64,000 nucleotides of DNA, from NCBI GenBank assembly GCA_021442155.1, contig CM038220.1, forward strand, positions 74,511,817 through 74,575,816, read 5' to 3'. The stretch is from Cymbidium sinense. Lineage: Eukaryota; Streptophyta; Magnoliopsida; Asparagales; Orchidaceae. Positions within the stretch are counted from its first letter, which is position 1, and each line of letters begins with the position of its first letter. Position numbers and translations under genes: made by a program. The notes under the pieces are model-generated. The model was not told the origin of the DNA and searched no databases. It saw nothing but the letters and a program-made list of their open reading frames with translations. Shown piece by piece: positions 11,301 to 23,800 of this stretch.

Positions 11301-11461
11301 GGATTAGGATTCAGGGTTTATAATTTAGGGTTATAAGTTTTAGGGTTTATGGTTTAGGGTTTAGGGGTTTAGGGTTTACGGTTTAGGGTATTGGGTTTTA
11401 GGATTTAGGGTTTTGGGTTTGGGGTTTATGGTTGTAAGGTTATGGTTAGGCTTTAGAATTA
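8380..11461 (+). repeat. Telomere-like satellite block
   Basis: About 3 kb of degenerate TTTAGGG-rich parts (for example 9360-10390) alternating with TTTATTTTAGG-rich parts (8580-9360 and 10430-11290). Anchors lie at 8560-8578 and, diverged, at 10402-10420. The ordered sub-motifs are shared with later blocks. It contains the SINE-like insertion at 9731-9847 and no gene otherwise. Confidence 0.9.
9731..9847 (-). mobile_element. tRNA-Glu-like SINE or SINE head
   Basis: A ~115 bp non-telomeric island. On the minus strand it begins GGCACCT (9842-9836). It has an A box TAGCCTAGTGG (9835-9825) and a B box GGTTCAAGTCC (9791-9781) 33 bases apart, the RNA polymerase III internal promoter layout. Between them, TTTGG-CTTTCAA-CTAAG folds as an anticodon arm with anticodon TTC (Glu), and plant tRNA-Glu has a near-identical arm. 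The acceptor stem cannot close and the T stem is imperfect, so this is not a tRNA gene. The ~50 bp non-tRNA tail returns to TTTAGGG repeats without an obvious A-tail or target duplication. Confidence 0.65.
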
Positions 11462-11906
11462 GAGTTTTTTTATTTCATTTAACTTATGGTGCAGAATGTT
11501 GGCCAATAAAAGAGAAGCATAAGACTAAGTTAAGTGTTACAGAGATGAGGATGCTTAGGTGGATGAGTGGCTTTACTCTTAGAGATAGAATGCAAAATGA
11601 GTATGTTCTGGAAAAAGTTGGAGTAGCTCCAGTGGTAGATAAGATTAGGGAGAGTCGCCTTAGATGGTTTGGCCACACATGCGTCGTAGTCCAGATGACG
11701 ATTAGGAGAGTAGATGCATTAGATTTGCCTTATGTTAAGAAAGGTAGAGGTAGACCTAAAAAGACTTGGTTAAGATGTATAAATAATGATCTTAGTATAC
11801 TCGAATTAGATGAGAATTTGACACATAATAGGACACAATGGAGACGAAGGATTCATGTAGCCGACCCCACCTAGTGGGATTAAGGCTTGTTATTGTTGTT
11901 GTAAAT
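11462..11906 (+). mobile_element. RTE-type LINE, 3' end, copy 1
   Basis: A severely 5'-truncated non-LTR retrotransposon in the + orientation, opposite to the L1-type LINEs here. It keeps only the C-terminal coding end and a short tail ending in TTG/TTA repeats (ttgttattgttgttg, about 11888-11902). Short microsatellite-like 3' ends instead of poly(A) are typical of the RTE clade. Telomere-like repeats flank it on both sides. It is related to 62674-63358. Confidence 0.82.
11484..11874 (+). pseudogene. RTE-type ORF C-terminal domain fragment
   Basis: The frame reads YGAECWPIKEKH, MRMLRWMSGFTLRDR, EKVGVAP, ESRLRWFGH, GRGRPKKTWLR and ends RRRIHVADPT followed by a stop. This is the conserved post-RT tail of plant RTE-like reverse transcriptases. 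About 130 residues survive without a frameshift, but the RT and endonuclease are missing. The apparent start at 11413 lies in telomere-like repeats and is not real. The function of this tail is not established. It is used here only for family recognition. Confidence 0.82.
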
Positions 11907-11989
11907 TTTTTCTATTTAGGGTTTAGGGTTTAAAGTTTATGATTAAGGGTTTAGGGTTGTAGGTTTAGGGTTTAAGGTTAGTTTTAGAG
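11907..11989 (+). repeat. Telomere-like satellite sliver
   Basis: About 80 bp of TTTAGGG-like repeats between the RTE tail and the oligo(T) junction of LINE C. Confidence 0.85.
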
Positions 11990-12013
11990 TTTTTTTTTTT
12001 TTTTTTTTTTTTT

Positions 12014-15000
12014 AGGGAAGCCCCATGTAGGGGTATTTTATTGCCACAAAAAGTTACAAGGTCCTTAAAGGGGATAAACTCACTACGCTCAAGATAAGGA
12101 GTAAATCCCTATCTAAGTACATCCAAGAGTAAAAGAAAGGATAAGAACAATCAAAAGGTACAAGATGATTAACATAATAAGCTAAAATAAGAAAAAAGCC
12201 AATGCTCTGGAGGATGTGGGAATGCATGATAATGAGCATACACCGCAAAAGGAGAGAGAATCACCGCAAAGTTATAATAAGAGGGAGATTAGAAGCAGTT
12301 AAGGTATCTGAGATAACAAGTTTGAGGAAAACATAATAAGAGTAGGTTAGCAAGGAGTTGTGATAGAAAGCTCAGCTCAATCACATCCTGTTGGGGCAGA
12401 TGCAAATATGAGCATCCAAACTTCAGCAGAAGGGTTACATCGCATGAGCTACTACCGAACCAATTGTGAGTGAGATCATCACAGCCATCATAGCCTACAA
12501 ACTTGTGAGAGGGAAGCACCCAGTTGTTGATATTCTTGTGAGCATTATTACCTGCAAACCTAATCAAAATCATATCTAAAGTATATAGAGAATTGTTAAG
12601 GTGAAGGATAGAGTCTCATTCAATAAAAGTATCATCAATATATGCAGCATGACCTGAGAATACATAAACATAAGAGAATGAGCCATCTTAGCCAGAAGCT
12701 CATCAGTAGCCATATCCATAAGAAAATTGCAGGGGAGACATCTTGGTGGAATTTTGCTAATCCAGTCAATGAGCCTATAATTATCTCCAACCCAATCATA
12801 TGATATATAAATGAAGCTTTCAGGGTAGGAAGCAGTCCAGGAAATAAAGTGGACTGCAACCAAGTAAGAGTGGCACCAATAAAGCTAGAGCGATCCGGTA
12901 AAATAGTTAGAGCGGCGGCTCAATAGTAGCATTCAGCCACAAGAATCCATCAACAATCATCAGGATGACAAAAAGCAACACAACATAGCTCAACAGAAAT
13001 GTGGGACCAGCGAAATTAGCACCAAGAAAAAATAGTTAGAGCAGCGGCTAATAAGCTTCGGTGACAATTTAGCCCAAAAAACAAAACAAGAAAACAACAA
13101 GAACTCAACACAGAACGGATCAACAATCAACCCAAAAACAAAGCAAAAGGCAACAACATCCAAGACAACAAGGGACAAACCTGTCCATAATATCTCTCAT
13201 TCAGAATTGACATCGCATAAGAGTGCACCAACTAGGTAGGAATAAAGCCAATAGCAGGTAAAGCAGATCGGAAACAGGAGGTAAACTGCATAGGCATTCA
13301 GAAAACCAAACCCAACTGCCAAGCAGCTAATGAAACATTTGAACCCGCCATACAAAGAATCAACAAATTGATTGGGATGGGTCTCAACATTTAAACAACA
13401 GTTAGGACAGCAGCATCCAAGCCAGGAAGAGACAGCAAATTGGCCATAAAACTCCTCAATCAGAGTAGACATGGCAATAATAAGTAGCCAAATAAATAAG
13501 GCATAAAAATAGTTATCCTGAAGGCAGCAACTCAGACAAAAGTCACCAAAAACCATCATCATCAGGACAGCAATGTCAGAAAAAGCTTTCAGAGCATAAG
13601 ACCCTGAAAATCTACAACCAACAAGGATGAAGCCAATTGAGTTGTCAAGATAAAACAAGGCAGTAAATCTCCAAGATAAGAGACAACCAAAACAGCAAAA
13701 ACCAGCTAGCTTGCTGTAATCCAATTCATCTAGTATAATCAGAATAATAAATACACGTTTGATAGAAAAAAGGTGAGGGAAACAGCAGCATAATAGGTAG
13801 ACCAATGACTTGCATGTTCCAGTCGTAGCATAGGATGGGAGAACAACGACAATTGAAACAACATCCAGTGTTAGCAACAAAATCAAAAGAAAAACAAAGA
13901 AGTTTTGTACAGGAAATCAACATTCCAAAAAAGTAGCAATATGAACATTTTTTCGTTGACACTCACAACCTCAACAGATGTACAATGATAATCCCTTGAG
14001 TAACTCCAAACCCTGAAAATGGAAAGCAAGACCCGAAGCAAAACAAGTATTACAAAAACTAACACAATTCCTTTCCTGCAATGAGATATTAGTATAGACA
14101 TGGGATAACCCAGTCAGCAAAATAATAGAACAAATGAAGTGAAGCATCTGCTAGAGCCAATCCAAAGAAAGCAACCTCATGCATTCAGGATTAAGAAACC
14201 AACCAGTGAAAGGTAGATCAGCAAAGTCCCAGCCTAAGTTGCCACCAAAATTATAGCAGAAATTATAGCAGATTAAGGTACAGCAGCAGATTAGGAGACA
14301 AAGGATAATGTCAGCACCCCAACAAAGACAAATCTGATCAGTGAAAATCAAAAAAGCAACCACATAATGAACATTCATATCAGCAGCAACAATATCCCAA
14401 TTCAGCCCATAATCCTTGGAGAATTATCCCACAGTCTTACCATAATAACAATCATTGAGAGTATACAAACCATAGGTTAAGATCAAATAGAGCAGTTGAT
14501 TAGGCACAGTGATCTGCATAATACTAGCAGCACTAATAGGGATACTATAGCGAGTTAAGGCGGTAGCAGATAATTAATCGGATAAACCAAGTCCACAAAC
14601 CTCCAAAGTCTTAAGCGACAGCAGTCAATGAGACTATAGTACCTCTCAAAGCGAAATGACATTCCAATCCAAGAAGGTAACAAACCCAATAGATGCGATT
14701 ACGTATAAACAATGACTGTAAATATAATTCACAGCCACCCTGAAGTGAGCAGCAATCCAGCCTGAAATAATCCGGGCAATCAGAAAGTCACTCCCATCAG
14801 AGCAACTAATGCAGCAATTTAAGCCACTAGGATATAAAATCAACAAACAACCTTGGCAGCAAACCTCCAAAACCCAAAAAGTAATTAAACCCAATCCATT
14901 CCAGTACAAGGATTTCAAACCAAAATAACCATTAAAAGAGACTGGGATAATACAATTTCTTCCCCGGAAAGCATCGAGATTAGGCATTATATAAGCAAGG

Positions 15001-15640
15001 GCATAGTAGAAGTCTGAAGCAACACCAACCAAAATCCTTTCGGATAAGTGTTGAAACCTTTATGAATTAGGCCTTTAAGGAGGAAAGAGTCCCAAGGAGT
15101 GTAAGCTTCAGCCAAAGAAATATTATAATCATCAAAATAAAAACTGCAACCAGCATAATGCACAATAATCCGTTGCCTAGATGCAACATAGGTAGTAGCA
15201 ATGCTCCAAGTCATATTATCAGTGAGAAAGAATTGGATAAAGAAGTTAATACTAAGATCTAAGCCCATCAAAACAGATAACTTCCTCCAGCAATGGTTAA
15301 TTCTCTCAGGTTTAGAAATAATAGTATCAATGAAATTAAAGTCCCAAGTGGGATTGCAGTTATACAAACAATAACAGATAACATAAGGCTCAACTGGGTT
15401 CCAATTCAAGAGATTGATGTGCATAAAATTCAACATCTGCCTCATAATATTGTAAATGTCAAAAACAGAAATCTTCCAACTAAAGGAGAAGGGATAAAGG
15501 TAGCAATTCATGGCAAAGAGCATAAGACAACAATGATATCTCTGAGGAGTATCCATAAAGAACACAAGGAAACAGGAAACCAGAAAAAAAGAAAAAAAAA
15601 GGCGAAAAGGAGAATTAGATTCTGAGGTAGGGAAGCCCAG
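12014..15640 (-). other. LINE C 3' tail with long hydrophobic ORFs, probably non-coding
   Basis: About 3.6 kb between the RNase H remnant and the poly(A). The sense strand is pyrimidine-rich and encodes several hydrophobic Cys/Phe/Tyr/Leu-rich open frames, the longest at 13197-13886 (229 codons) and 14987-15565 (192 codons). They begin at arbitrary Met codons, resemble no family I recognise and have no counterpart in the same frame in LINEs A, B or D. I regard them as chance ORFs from base composition. A lineage-specific extra ORF cannot be excluded. Confidence 0.55.
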
Positions 15641-16205
15641 AATTGTCCAAGTTAACTAGACCACGCAAGTATTTGGGTAATGAAAGTTGATCAAAGAAGG
15701 TGATATTGTCTAATCTCGCTCCCAAATTTGCAAGGTAATCGGCCTGACGTTACCTTCCATGAAACATGAGTGATGGTAAAATTGTTGAGAGAGAAGAGCC
15801 CTAGTTTGCTTGAGGTAGTATAAACAAGCGTTGCTCATATTGGTAGAGGTCAAAAGGTCGGTAGAGCGTCCACTTCTATCCAAATATTGAGCCATTTTGT
15901 AGACAAATTTCAAGAGCTTTGTGGTACGCCATAAGCTCGTATAAGGGGCGATCTTTGGAATTGGGGATAAGCAAATGCACATAGGACTATACCCTTAGAA
16001 TCCTAAAATGCCTCCACAACCCGAGCCATTATGGGAAATAGAGCCATCGGTATTAATTTTAATAATATGATCGAAGTTTTTCCAAAACCATTATCATGTC
16101 GATTACAAGGTCGATCCGGAAGGTTGAGACCCAATTTATTGGCTACATTTATTCTGCCTTTAAAATGTTTATGATGAATTAAATTGGCTTTAAACAAGTC
16201 ACAAA
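15640..16205 (-). pseudogene. LINE C RNase H domain, broken
   Basis: From 16200 leftward, in changing frames, the minus strand shows VANKLGLNLPDRP, then a DNA match to IKINTDGS and GCGGIL, then a segment equivalent to the helix bearing the second acidic residue, then a stretch near 15710-15890 equivalent to the C-terminal half with leucine-rich helices. Several frameshifts and stops (for example around 16010 and 15985) inactivate it. Position relative to zf-RVT is as in LINEs A and B. Confidence 0.68.
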
Positions 16206-16516
16206 TTTTGTTTTAGTTCTTGTAATTCTCATGTGATTCATTCGAGTCCCATGATGTTTAGCTTCATTTGGTCCATCCATATGAACCAAATAAGAGTAAT
16301 GGAGATTATGATTTTAATATGACCTTTAATTGCATTCAAAGTAAACTTCAAAAGTTGATATAAAGTAAAAGAACAATTAAAATTGGTGTTAAATAGATCA
16401 TCATACCAAATCCAAATTTTGGAGGTAGCCCCATTAACAAAAACATGGTTAACATTCTCAATATGGGAACAACATTGACATTTAGAGAGTAAATAAAACC
16501 CTTTACCCCACAACAA
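16206..16516 (-). pseudogene. LINE C zf-RVT region
   Basis: The frame 16238-16516 reads LLSKCQCCSHIENVNHVF, NGATSKIWIWYDDLFN. CQCC supplies the CxxC pair and HVF the histidine of the RT zinc-binding motif. It is about 92 codons, open but without RT upstream. Linker residues to RNase H follow in another frame. Confidence 0.75.
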
Positions 16517-16722
16517 AGAGTCAACAGGAATATAGTTTTTTAGGATACACTAAGTTAGGACAGAGTAAGAAGAGGGGATATTGTTATTCCAAATTTTGGA
16601 GAACATAATAGAAGAATCCTGAGTGTCTTTAGTGTGAAGCCACACATTTTTAAGGTTGAAATCCCCATTATGAGATAGCTTAAAGATAATCTGATCATGA
16701 TTATTAGGAGTGATAGGAATAT

Positions 16723-19700
16723 TAGTTAGGGTTTAGCATTTAAGGTTTAGGATTTAAGGTTTAGGGTTTAAAGTTTAGTGTTTAGGTTTTTTTTTTAAAA
16801 AAAGAATTTAACTAAATAGCAAGGTTTAGGTTTTTTTAGTTTATTTAGTTTACTTTTTGTTTCTTTTAGTTTATTTAATTTATTTTTTATTTAAGTTTAT
16901 TATTATTTATTTCATTTAGTTTATTTATTTTAGGTTTATTTATTTTAGTTCATGTTTTTTATTTTAGTTTATTTTTTATTTTTAGGTTTAGGTTTATGTT
17001 TATTTTTTAGTTTACTTTTATTTGTATTTTATTTTTTGGTTTAGGTTTTTTTTATTTTCAGGTTTAGGTTTAGGTTTTAGGTTTTTATTTTAGGTTTTTT
17101 TTAAAGTTATATTTTTTTAGTTTAGGTATATTTTTAATTTATTTTATTTTATTTAGTTTAGGGATTAGGTTTAGTATAGTTTAAGTTTAGGTTTAGGCTT
17201 TACCATTTTTTTTATTTAGTTTATGCTCAGTTTTAGGTTTTAGGTTTTTTAGTGGTTTAGTTTTAGGATTTAGAGTGGTTTAGGGTTTGGGGTTTAGAGT
17301 TGTAGGTTTAGGTTTTGGTTTAGGTTTATGCTTTAGGGTTTAGGTTTTAGGGTTTAGATTTAGATTTAAAGCCAGTACTCAGTTTTAGGTTTAGGGTTAG
17401 GTTTAGTAAGGTATTTTAGGATTCATTTATGGTAGTTTAGGTGGGTTTAGGAGGTTAGTTAGGGTTTAGGATAGTTTTAGGGTTGGGTTTTAGCATTTGA
17501 TTTAAGTTTAGGGTTAATTTTAGGTTTAGGGGGTCGAGGATTTAGGGTTTAGGGTTTAGTATTTTTTTTAAAATTAAGTAAACTCGTAGGTTTAGGTTTA
17601 TTTAGTTTATTTTTATTTATTTTTTTATTTTTATTTAGGTTTATTTCTTATTTATATTAATTTTGTATTAGTTTTTAGGTTTATTTATTTTAGTTTATGT
17701 TTTTTTATTTGAGTTTATTTTTTAGGTTTAGGTTTAGGTTTATGTTTAGTTTTTAGTTTAGTTTTATTTTTTATTTTATTTTTTTTTGTTTAGGGTTTTT
17801 TTAGGTTTAGGCTTAGGTTTATATATTATTTTTTTAGGTTTAGGTTTTATGTTTTTATTTAAGGTTTATTTTCAAGTTTTATTTTTTAGTTTAGGTTTAG
17901 ATTTATTTTTAGTTTATTTTATTTTATTTAGTTTAGGGTTTAAGCTTAATTTATTCTCAATTTAGGTTTAGATTTTATTTATTTTAGTTTAGTTTATTTT
18001 ATTTTGTTTATTTAAGTTTTCATTTTTTTTTAATTTAGGGTTTAGGTTTTATTTTTCATTTATTTTTAGGTTTATTTTTTCAGTTTAAGTTTTTTATTTA
18101 GTTTTATTTCACTTTTTTTGTTTATTTTATTTCTATTTTTTATTTTTATTTTAGTTTGTTTAGGTTTCTTTTATTTTCTTTTATTTTTTTAGTTGAGTTT
18201 AGGTTTTTATTTATTTTATTTTAGTTTAGTTTTATTTTTTTAGGTTTAGGTTTAGGTTTATGTTTTAGTTTGGGTTTTTATTTTATATTATTTATTTTAT
18301 TTTTAGGTTTTACTTAGTTTAGGTTTATGTTTTTAGGTTCTTAGGGTTTGGGGTTGATGGTTTAGGGTTTAGGACTCATGGTTTCGGGTTTAGGGTTTAG
18401 TGTTTAGGGTTGTAGGTTTTAGGGTTTTTTTTTACTTTTTTTATTTTTTTATTGTAGGTTTTAGGGTTTAGTGTTTAGGGTTTAGGGTTTAGGGTTTAGG
18501 GTTTAGGGTTTAGTGTTTAGGGTTTAGGTTTATTTATTTTTTTTATTTTTATTTATTTTTTATTTTTTATTTTTTTATTTTTATTTAGTTTGGATTATTT
18601 ATTTTAGTTTAATGTTTTTCTATGTTTGTTTATTTTTTAGGTTTAGGTTTTGGTTTTGGTTTATGTTTATTTTTAGTTTAGTTCTATTTTTATTTTATTT
18701 TTTGGTTTAAGTTTTATTTTTTATTTTTAGGTTTACGTTTCTATTTTATTTTTTAGGTTTATGTTTTATGTTTTTATTTATGGTTTATTTTTAGATTATA
18801 TTTTTTTACTTTAGGTTTAGGTTTATTTTTAGTTTGTTTTATTTTATTTAGTTTAGGGTTTAGGTTTAATTTATTTTTAGTTTAAGTTTATTTTCATTTA
18901 TTTTATTTTAGTTTATTTTTGTTTAATTTAGGTTTATTTTATATTGTTTATTTTAGGTTTAGTTTTTTTTAATTTACAGTTTACATTTTATTTTTTATTT
19001 ATTTTTAGGTTTATTTTTTAGGTATAAGTTTTTTTATTTGATTTTTATTTAATTTTATTTTAGGTTTATTTTATTTTTATTTTTCATTTAGGTTTTACTT
19101 TATTTATTTTTTAGGTTTATTTTATTTTATAGTTTAATTTATGTTTTTATTTATTTTATTTTTATTCAATTTTTCCTTTTTAGGTTTAGGTTTAAGTTTA
19201 GGTTTCAATTTAAGTTTAGGTTTTAGTAATGGTTTTTATTTTATTTTATTTTATTATTATTTTGAGGTTTTATTTAGTTTACATTTCAATTTTTAGGTTT
19301 TAGGGGTAGGGTTTAGGATTTGTGGTGCATTTAGGGGAGTGTGTTATGGTTTAGTGGTTTAGGGTTTAGCTTTAGGCTTTATAGTTTTAGTTTGAGGTTT
19401 AGTGGTTTTAAGAGTTTAGGTTTAGGGTGGGTTTAAGATTTTAGGGTTGTATTGGTTTAGGTTTAGAGTTTGTTTAGGTTTTGTTAGGTTTTATTTTATT
19501 TTTATTTAGAGTTTAGGGTTTATGGTTTTTTAGGGTATAATATTTAAGGTTTAGGGTTTAGGTTGAGTAGGGTTAGGGTTTAGTTTGGGTTTATGGTTTA
19601 GGGTTTAGGATTTAGGTTTAGGATGTTTGAAGATTTTTTTTTAAATTTAGTAAACTTAGATTTAGTTTATTTAGTTTATCCTTTATTTTTATTTCATTTA

Positions 19701-20397
19701 GTTTATTTTATTTTAGTTTTATTTAGGTTTATTTTTTTTTCTTTCAATTAGTTTATTTATTTAAGGTTTATTTATTTTAGTTTATTTTTTTAGGTTTAGG
19801 TTTACGTTTATGTTTACTTTTAGTTTACTTTTATTCTTATTTTATTTTTTAGATGGTTTTATTTTATTTTAGGTTTATTTTAGGTTTTTTATTTTATTTT
19901 TTTAGGTTTAGGTTTTAGGTTTTTATTTTAGGTTTATTTTTAGGTATTTATTTTCTAGTTTAGGTTTAGGTTTATTTTTAGTTTATTTTATTTTATTTAG
20001 TTTAGGGTTTAGGTTTAGGTTTAGGTTTTATTTATTTTATTTTTTAGTTTTATTTAGTTTAGGTTTCAATTTTTAGGCTTTTAGGTTTAGGGTTTAGGGT
20101 TAGGGTTTAAGGTTTGGGGTTTAGAGTTAGGGTTTAAGGTTTATGGTTTAGGGTTTTAGGGTTTAGGATTTAGGTTTAGGGTTTAGTGTTTAGGGTTAGA
20201 GTTATATGGTTTAGGGTTTAGGGTTTAGGGTTGTGGGTTTAGAGATTAGGGTTTAGGGTTTAGGGTTAGTTTTAGGGTTTACAGTTTAGGGTTAGGTTTT
20301 ATTTAGTTTAGGTTTAGGTTTTTAGCTTTTTAAGGTTTAGGGTTTTGGGTTTAGGGTTTGGGGTTTAGAGTTTTTTGTTTTTATTTCTTTTTATTTT
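16723..20397 (+). repeat. Telomere-like satellite block
   Basis: About 3.7 kb. Anchors are at about 16805 (diverged), 17572-17590 and 19643. One of the longest uninterrupted telomere runs in the window, five perfect TTTAGGG units, is at 18474-18508. TTTATTTTAGG-rich parts fill 16820-17250, 17590-18330 and 18540-19290. No gene is seen. Confidence 0.9.
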
Positions 20398-20859
20398 TTT
20401 AATAGAGAACAAATTCAAATTCAACATTTATTCTTTTGTATTTCATCAACTCAGGAACACACTAAGTTTTCTAAGACCCAAGTAATGACATAGATTAAAA
20501 ATTAGCATGCATAGAGCAAACCAAAAACCCTAGTTAACTAGAATCATCTCTACTATAGAGACAAAGTTCGATAAGCAGTAAATCAGATTAGCCGTTCCAC
20601 AGTTTACCCAGTTCCCATCAAAACCACCTCGGCCTCTCAACTAACGGGATCGACCATCATATCCCCAATCTCTCCCTATTCCACAACAGCTGTAACCTCT
20701 GTGGTTCATCCGTCGATAACCACCTGCCCGACCACCACCTCCATATCCACCACTCCTAGATCCCCTACCACCACTGCGATAACCTCCACCTCCACCTGCC
20801 TCCCACTGCATCTGAGAGGGTTGATGGTGATGTTCTTGACGTCAAGGTTCTGCCCATTC
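20398..20859 (-). pseudogene. GRP copy 3: glycine-rich RNA-binding protein fragment
   Basis: From 20859 leftward: NGQNLD, NITIN, then a glycine-codon-rich tail (GGT/GGA/GGC triplets) with several indels, ending in a stretch equivalent to GGFDGNW, the typical terminal motif of plant glycine-rich RNA-binding proteins (GGSDGNW-like). The 3' UTR-like segment, sharing tctaagacccaagtaatgac with other copies, reaches an A-run near 20398. It joins TTAGGG repeats at 20859 at the same base as the other copies. The + strand ORF at 20701-20898 is an antisense artefact. Confidence 0.77.
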
Positions 20860-23800
20860 TTAGGGTTTAGGTTTATGTTTAGATTTATTAAGAGTTAAGG
20901 TTTAGGTTTATTTTTTAATTTATTTAGTTATTTTAGGTTTAGGTTTAGGGTTTGGGGCATAGGGTTTAAGGTTTAGAGTTATGGTTTATGGTTTAAGGTT
21001 TAGGGCTTAGGGTTTAGGGTTTTTTAGGGTATAAGGTTTAGGGTTTAAGATTTTTTTTATTAAGTAAATCGGTAGGTTTAGGTTTATTTAGTATATTTAT
21101 ATGTTTATTTCAGTTTCTTTTAATTTTAAATTCCATTAAGGTTTATTTTTTATTTTTATTTAGTTTAGTTTATTTATTTTAGTTTAAGTTTTTTGTTTTA
21201 GTTTATTTTTAAGGTTTAGGTTTTTTTTACTTGAGTTTTATTTGCATTTTATTTTTTAGGTTTAAGTTTTATTTTTTATTTTATTTGGTTTAGGTTTAAA
21301 TTTTTATCTTATATTTTTAGGTTTAGGTTTTAGGTTTCTATTTTAGGTTTATTTTTAGTTTATGTTTAGGTTTTTAGTTTATTTTATTTTATTTAGTTTA
21401 GTAGGTTATAGGTTTTATTTATGTTAGTTTTGGTTTAGGTTTATTTTATTTTATTTTTTTATTTTAGGCTAGGGTTTAGGCTTTATTATTTATTTATTTT
21501 CTTTTAGGTTTATTTTTAGGTTTAAGTTTTAATTTTATTTTATTTTAGGTTTATTTATCTTTATTTTACAATTAGTTTTTATTTTATTTAGCTTTTTAAT
21601 TCTTAAGTTTATTTTCTTTTTTTATTTTAGTTAATGTTTTTATTTATTTTATTTTATTTTATTTTATTTTTAGGTTTTGGCTTAAGTTTTAGTTTAGGTT
21701 TTTATTTCATTTTATTTTTTGATTTTATTTAGGTTTAGTTTATTTATTTATTTTATTTATAAGTTTATTTATGTTTAAGTTTAAAGTAGGCATAGGGTAG
21801 GATTTAGGTGGGTTTAGGGAGTTTAGGGTTAGGTTTAGATTTTGGTGGGTGGGTTTAGAGTTTAGAGTTTAAGTTAGAGTTAAGGGTTTAAATAATTTAG
21901 GAGAGTTTAGGTTTAGAGGGTATTAGAGTAGGGTGGGTTTTAGGGTCAGTGGGAGCTAGAGTGGTGGTAGTTTAAGTTTAGGTAGGGTTAGGTAGGTTGT
22001 TGTATTTTAGGTTTAGAGTTAGAGGGTTTAGTGGTTAAGATTTAGGGTTTAGGGTTTAGGATTTTTTTTTAAATTAAGTAAACCTATTGGTTTAGGTTTA
22101 TTTAGTTTATTTATTATTCATTTTAGTTTATTTTATTATATATTTTTATTTAGGTTTTTTTATTTTTATATAATTTAGTTTAGTTTATTTTTGTTTTGGT
22201 TTAGGTTTTTTTTGTTTATTTTATTTTTATTTTAAGTTTAGGTTTTTTTAGTTTAATGTTTAGGTTTTATTTTTTATTTATTTCAAGATTTTATTTTTTA
22301 TTTTTTTTAGGCTTAAGTTTTATTTAGTTTTTATTTTAATTTATTTTGGGTTTATTTATTTTTATTTTACGTTTAGTTTTTATTTTATTTAGGTTTTTTA
22401 TTTTTAGGTTTATTTTATCTATTAGTATAGTTTAGTTTTTTATTTATTTTACTTTATCTTTTTTTATTTCTTTATTTTTAGGTTTAGGTTTAGGTTTTAG
22501 TTTAGGTTTTATTTTATTTAATTATTTTATTTTATTTATGTTTAGATTTATTTATTTATTTTATTTTTAGGTTTTATTTAGTTTAAGTTTTGGTTTTTTG
22601 TTTTTTGGGGTTTAGGATTTAGGGTTTAGGGTTTAGAATTTTAAGGTTTAATGTTTGGGATTAATGTTTAGGGTTTAGGGTTTAGGTTGGTTTAGGTTTA
22701 GAGTTTAGGAGGTTAAGGTTAGTAGGGTTTAGGTTAGTTTTGGTGGTTGGTATTTAGATCAGTAAGGTCAGTGGAGTGGTAGAGGTAGTGAGTTTAGGAG
22801 TTAGGTAGGTTAAGGTTTAGAGTTAGGGTACAGTAACATCAGTTAAGGGTTTATTTATTAGGGTATTATTTATTAGTTTATTTTAGTTCAGTTTAGCTTT
22901 ATTTTATTTTTATTTTAGGATTAGGTTTAGGTTTTATTTATTTTAGTTAGTTTATTTTAGTTTAGGTTTAAGTTTGTCTTATTTTGATTTTAGGTTTAGG
23001 TTTTTTTTGTATTTTACTTTAGGGTTTAGGTTTTATTTTTTTATTATTTTTATGTTTTATTTTTAGGTTTATTTTCTATTTTGGATTTTATTCAATTTTT
23101 ATTTTATTTTATATTAAGTTTATTATATTTTTATTTTATATTTAGTTTTTATTTTAATTAGGTATTTTATTCTTGGGTTTATTTTATTTTTATTTTAGTT
23201 TAAGTTTTTATTTAATTTATTTTAATTCTTTTTTATTTTATTTTATTTTATTATTAGGTTAAGGTTTAGGTTTTTATTTAGTTTTTTATTTTTTATTTTT
23301 TTAGGTTTTGGTTATTTCATTATTTTATTTTATGGTTTTATTAAGTTTAAGTTTAGGTTTTTAGGTTTTTAGGGTTTAAAGTTTAGGTTTAGGGTTTTAA
23401 GGTTTTGGGTTTAGGGTAAGGGATTAAGCTTTAGGGTTTAGGGTTTTAGAGTTTAGGATTTATGGTTTAGGGTTTAGGGTTAGTTTTAGTGTTTAGGGTT
23501 TAGGGTTTGGGTTTTTATTTATTTATTTTTTTATAAATTAAGTAAACTGATAGGCTTATGTCTATTTTATTTATTTTTTATTTGTTTTAGTTTTTAATAT
23601 TTTTATTTTTATTTAGATTTATTTTTATTTTTATTTATTCTAGTTTATTTATTTTAGATTTATTTATTTTAGTTTAGGTTTTTTAATTTAGTTTCTTTTT
23701 TTTTAGGTTTAGGTTTAGGTTTATTTTTTAGGTTTATGTTTTAGTTTTTATTTTTAGATTTAAGTTTAGGATTTTATTTTATTTTTCTATGGTTAGGTTT

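Larger units (their letters stand above)
11990..16722 (-). mobile_element. LINE C, 5'-truncated L1-type retrotransposon with clear poly(A)
   Basis: The + strand has 24 consecutive T at 11990-12013, the poly(A) tail of a minus-strand retrotransposon. It is followed by the family 3'-terminal motifs gccacaaaaag and gtccttaaa and by the block gagcatccaaacttcag at 12407. RNase H (15640-16200) and zf-RVT (16238-16516) remnants lie at the far end, and truncation is at about 16722. It diverges from LINEs A and B throughout, has a longer tail (about 3.6 kb) and a different truncation point, so it is an independent insertion into the satellite. Confidence 0.88.

Noticed and set aside
8380..11461. CRISPR-like array from regularly repeated short motifs
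   Set aside because: Repeats are 6-8 bp telomere-like units without spacers of constant length, in a plant-type genomic context.
13197..13886. 229-codon hydrophobic ORF as a possible membrane protein
   Set aside because: It lies in the pyrimidine-rich tail of LINE C, has no conserved counterpart in LINEs A, B or D, no recognisable family and an arbitrary start. Composition alone explains the hydrophobicity.
18474..18508. Active or recent terminal telomere
   Set aside because: Perfect TTTAGGG runs reach only about five units, and the surrounding repeats are heavily degenerate and interrupted by TTTATTTTAGG parts and transposons.
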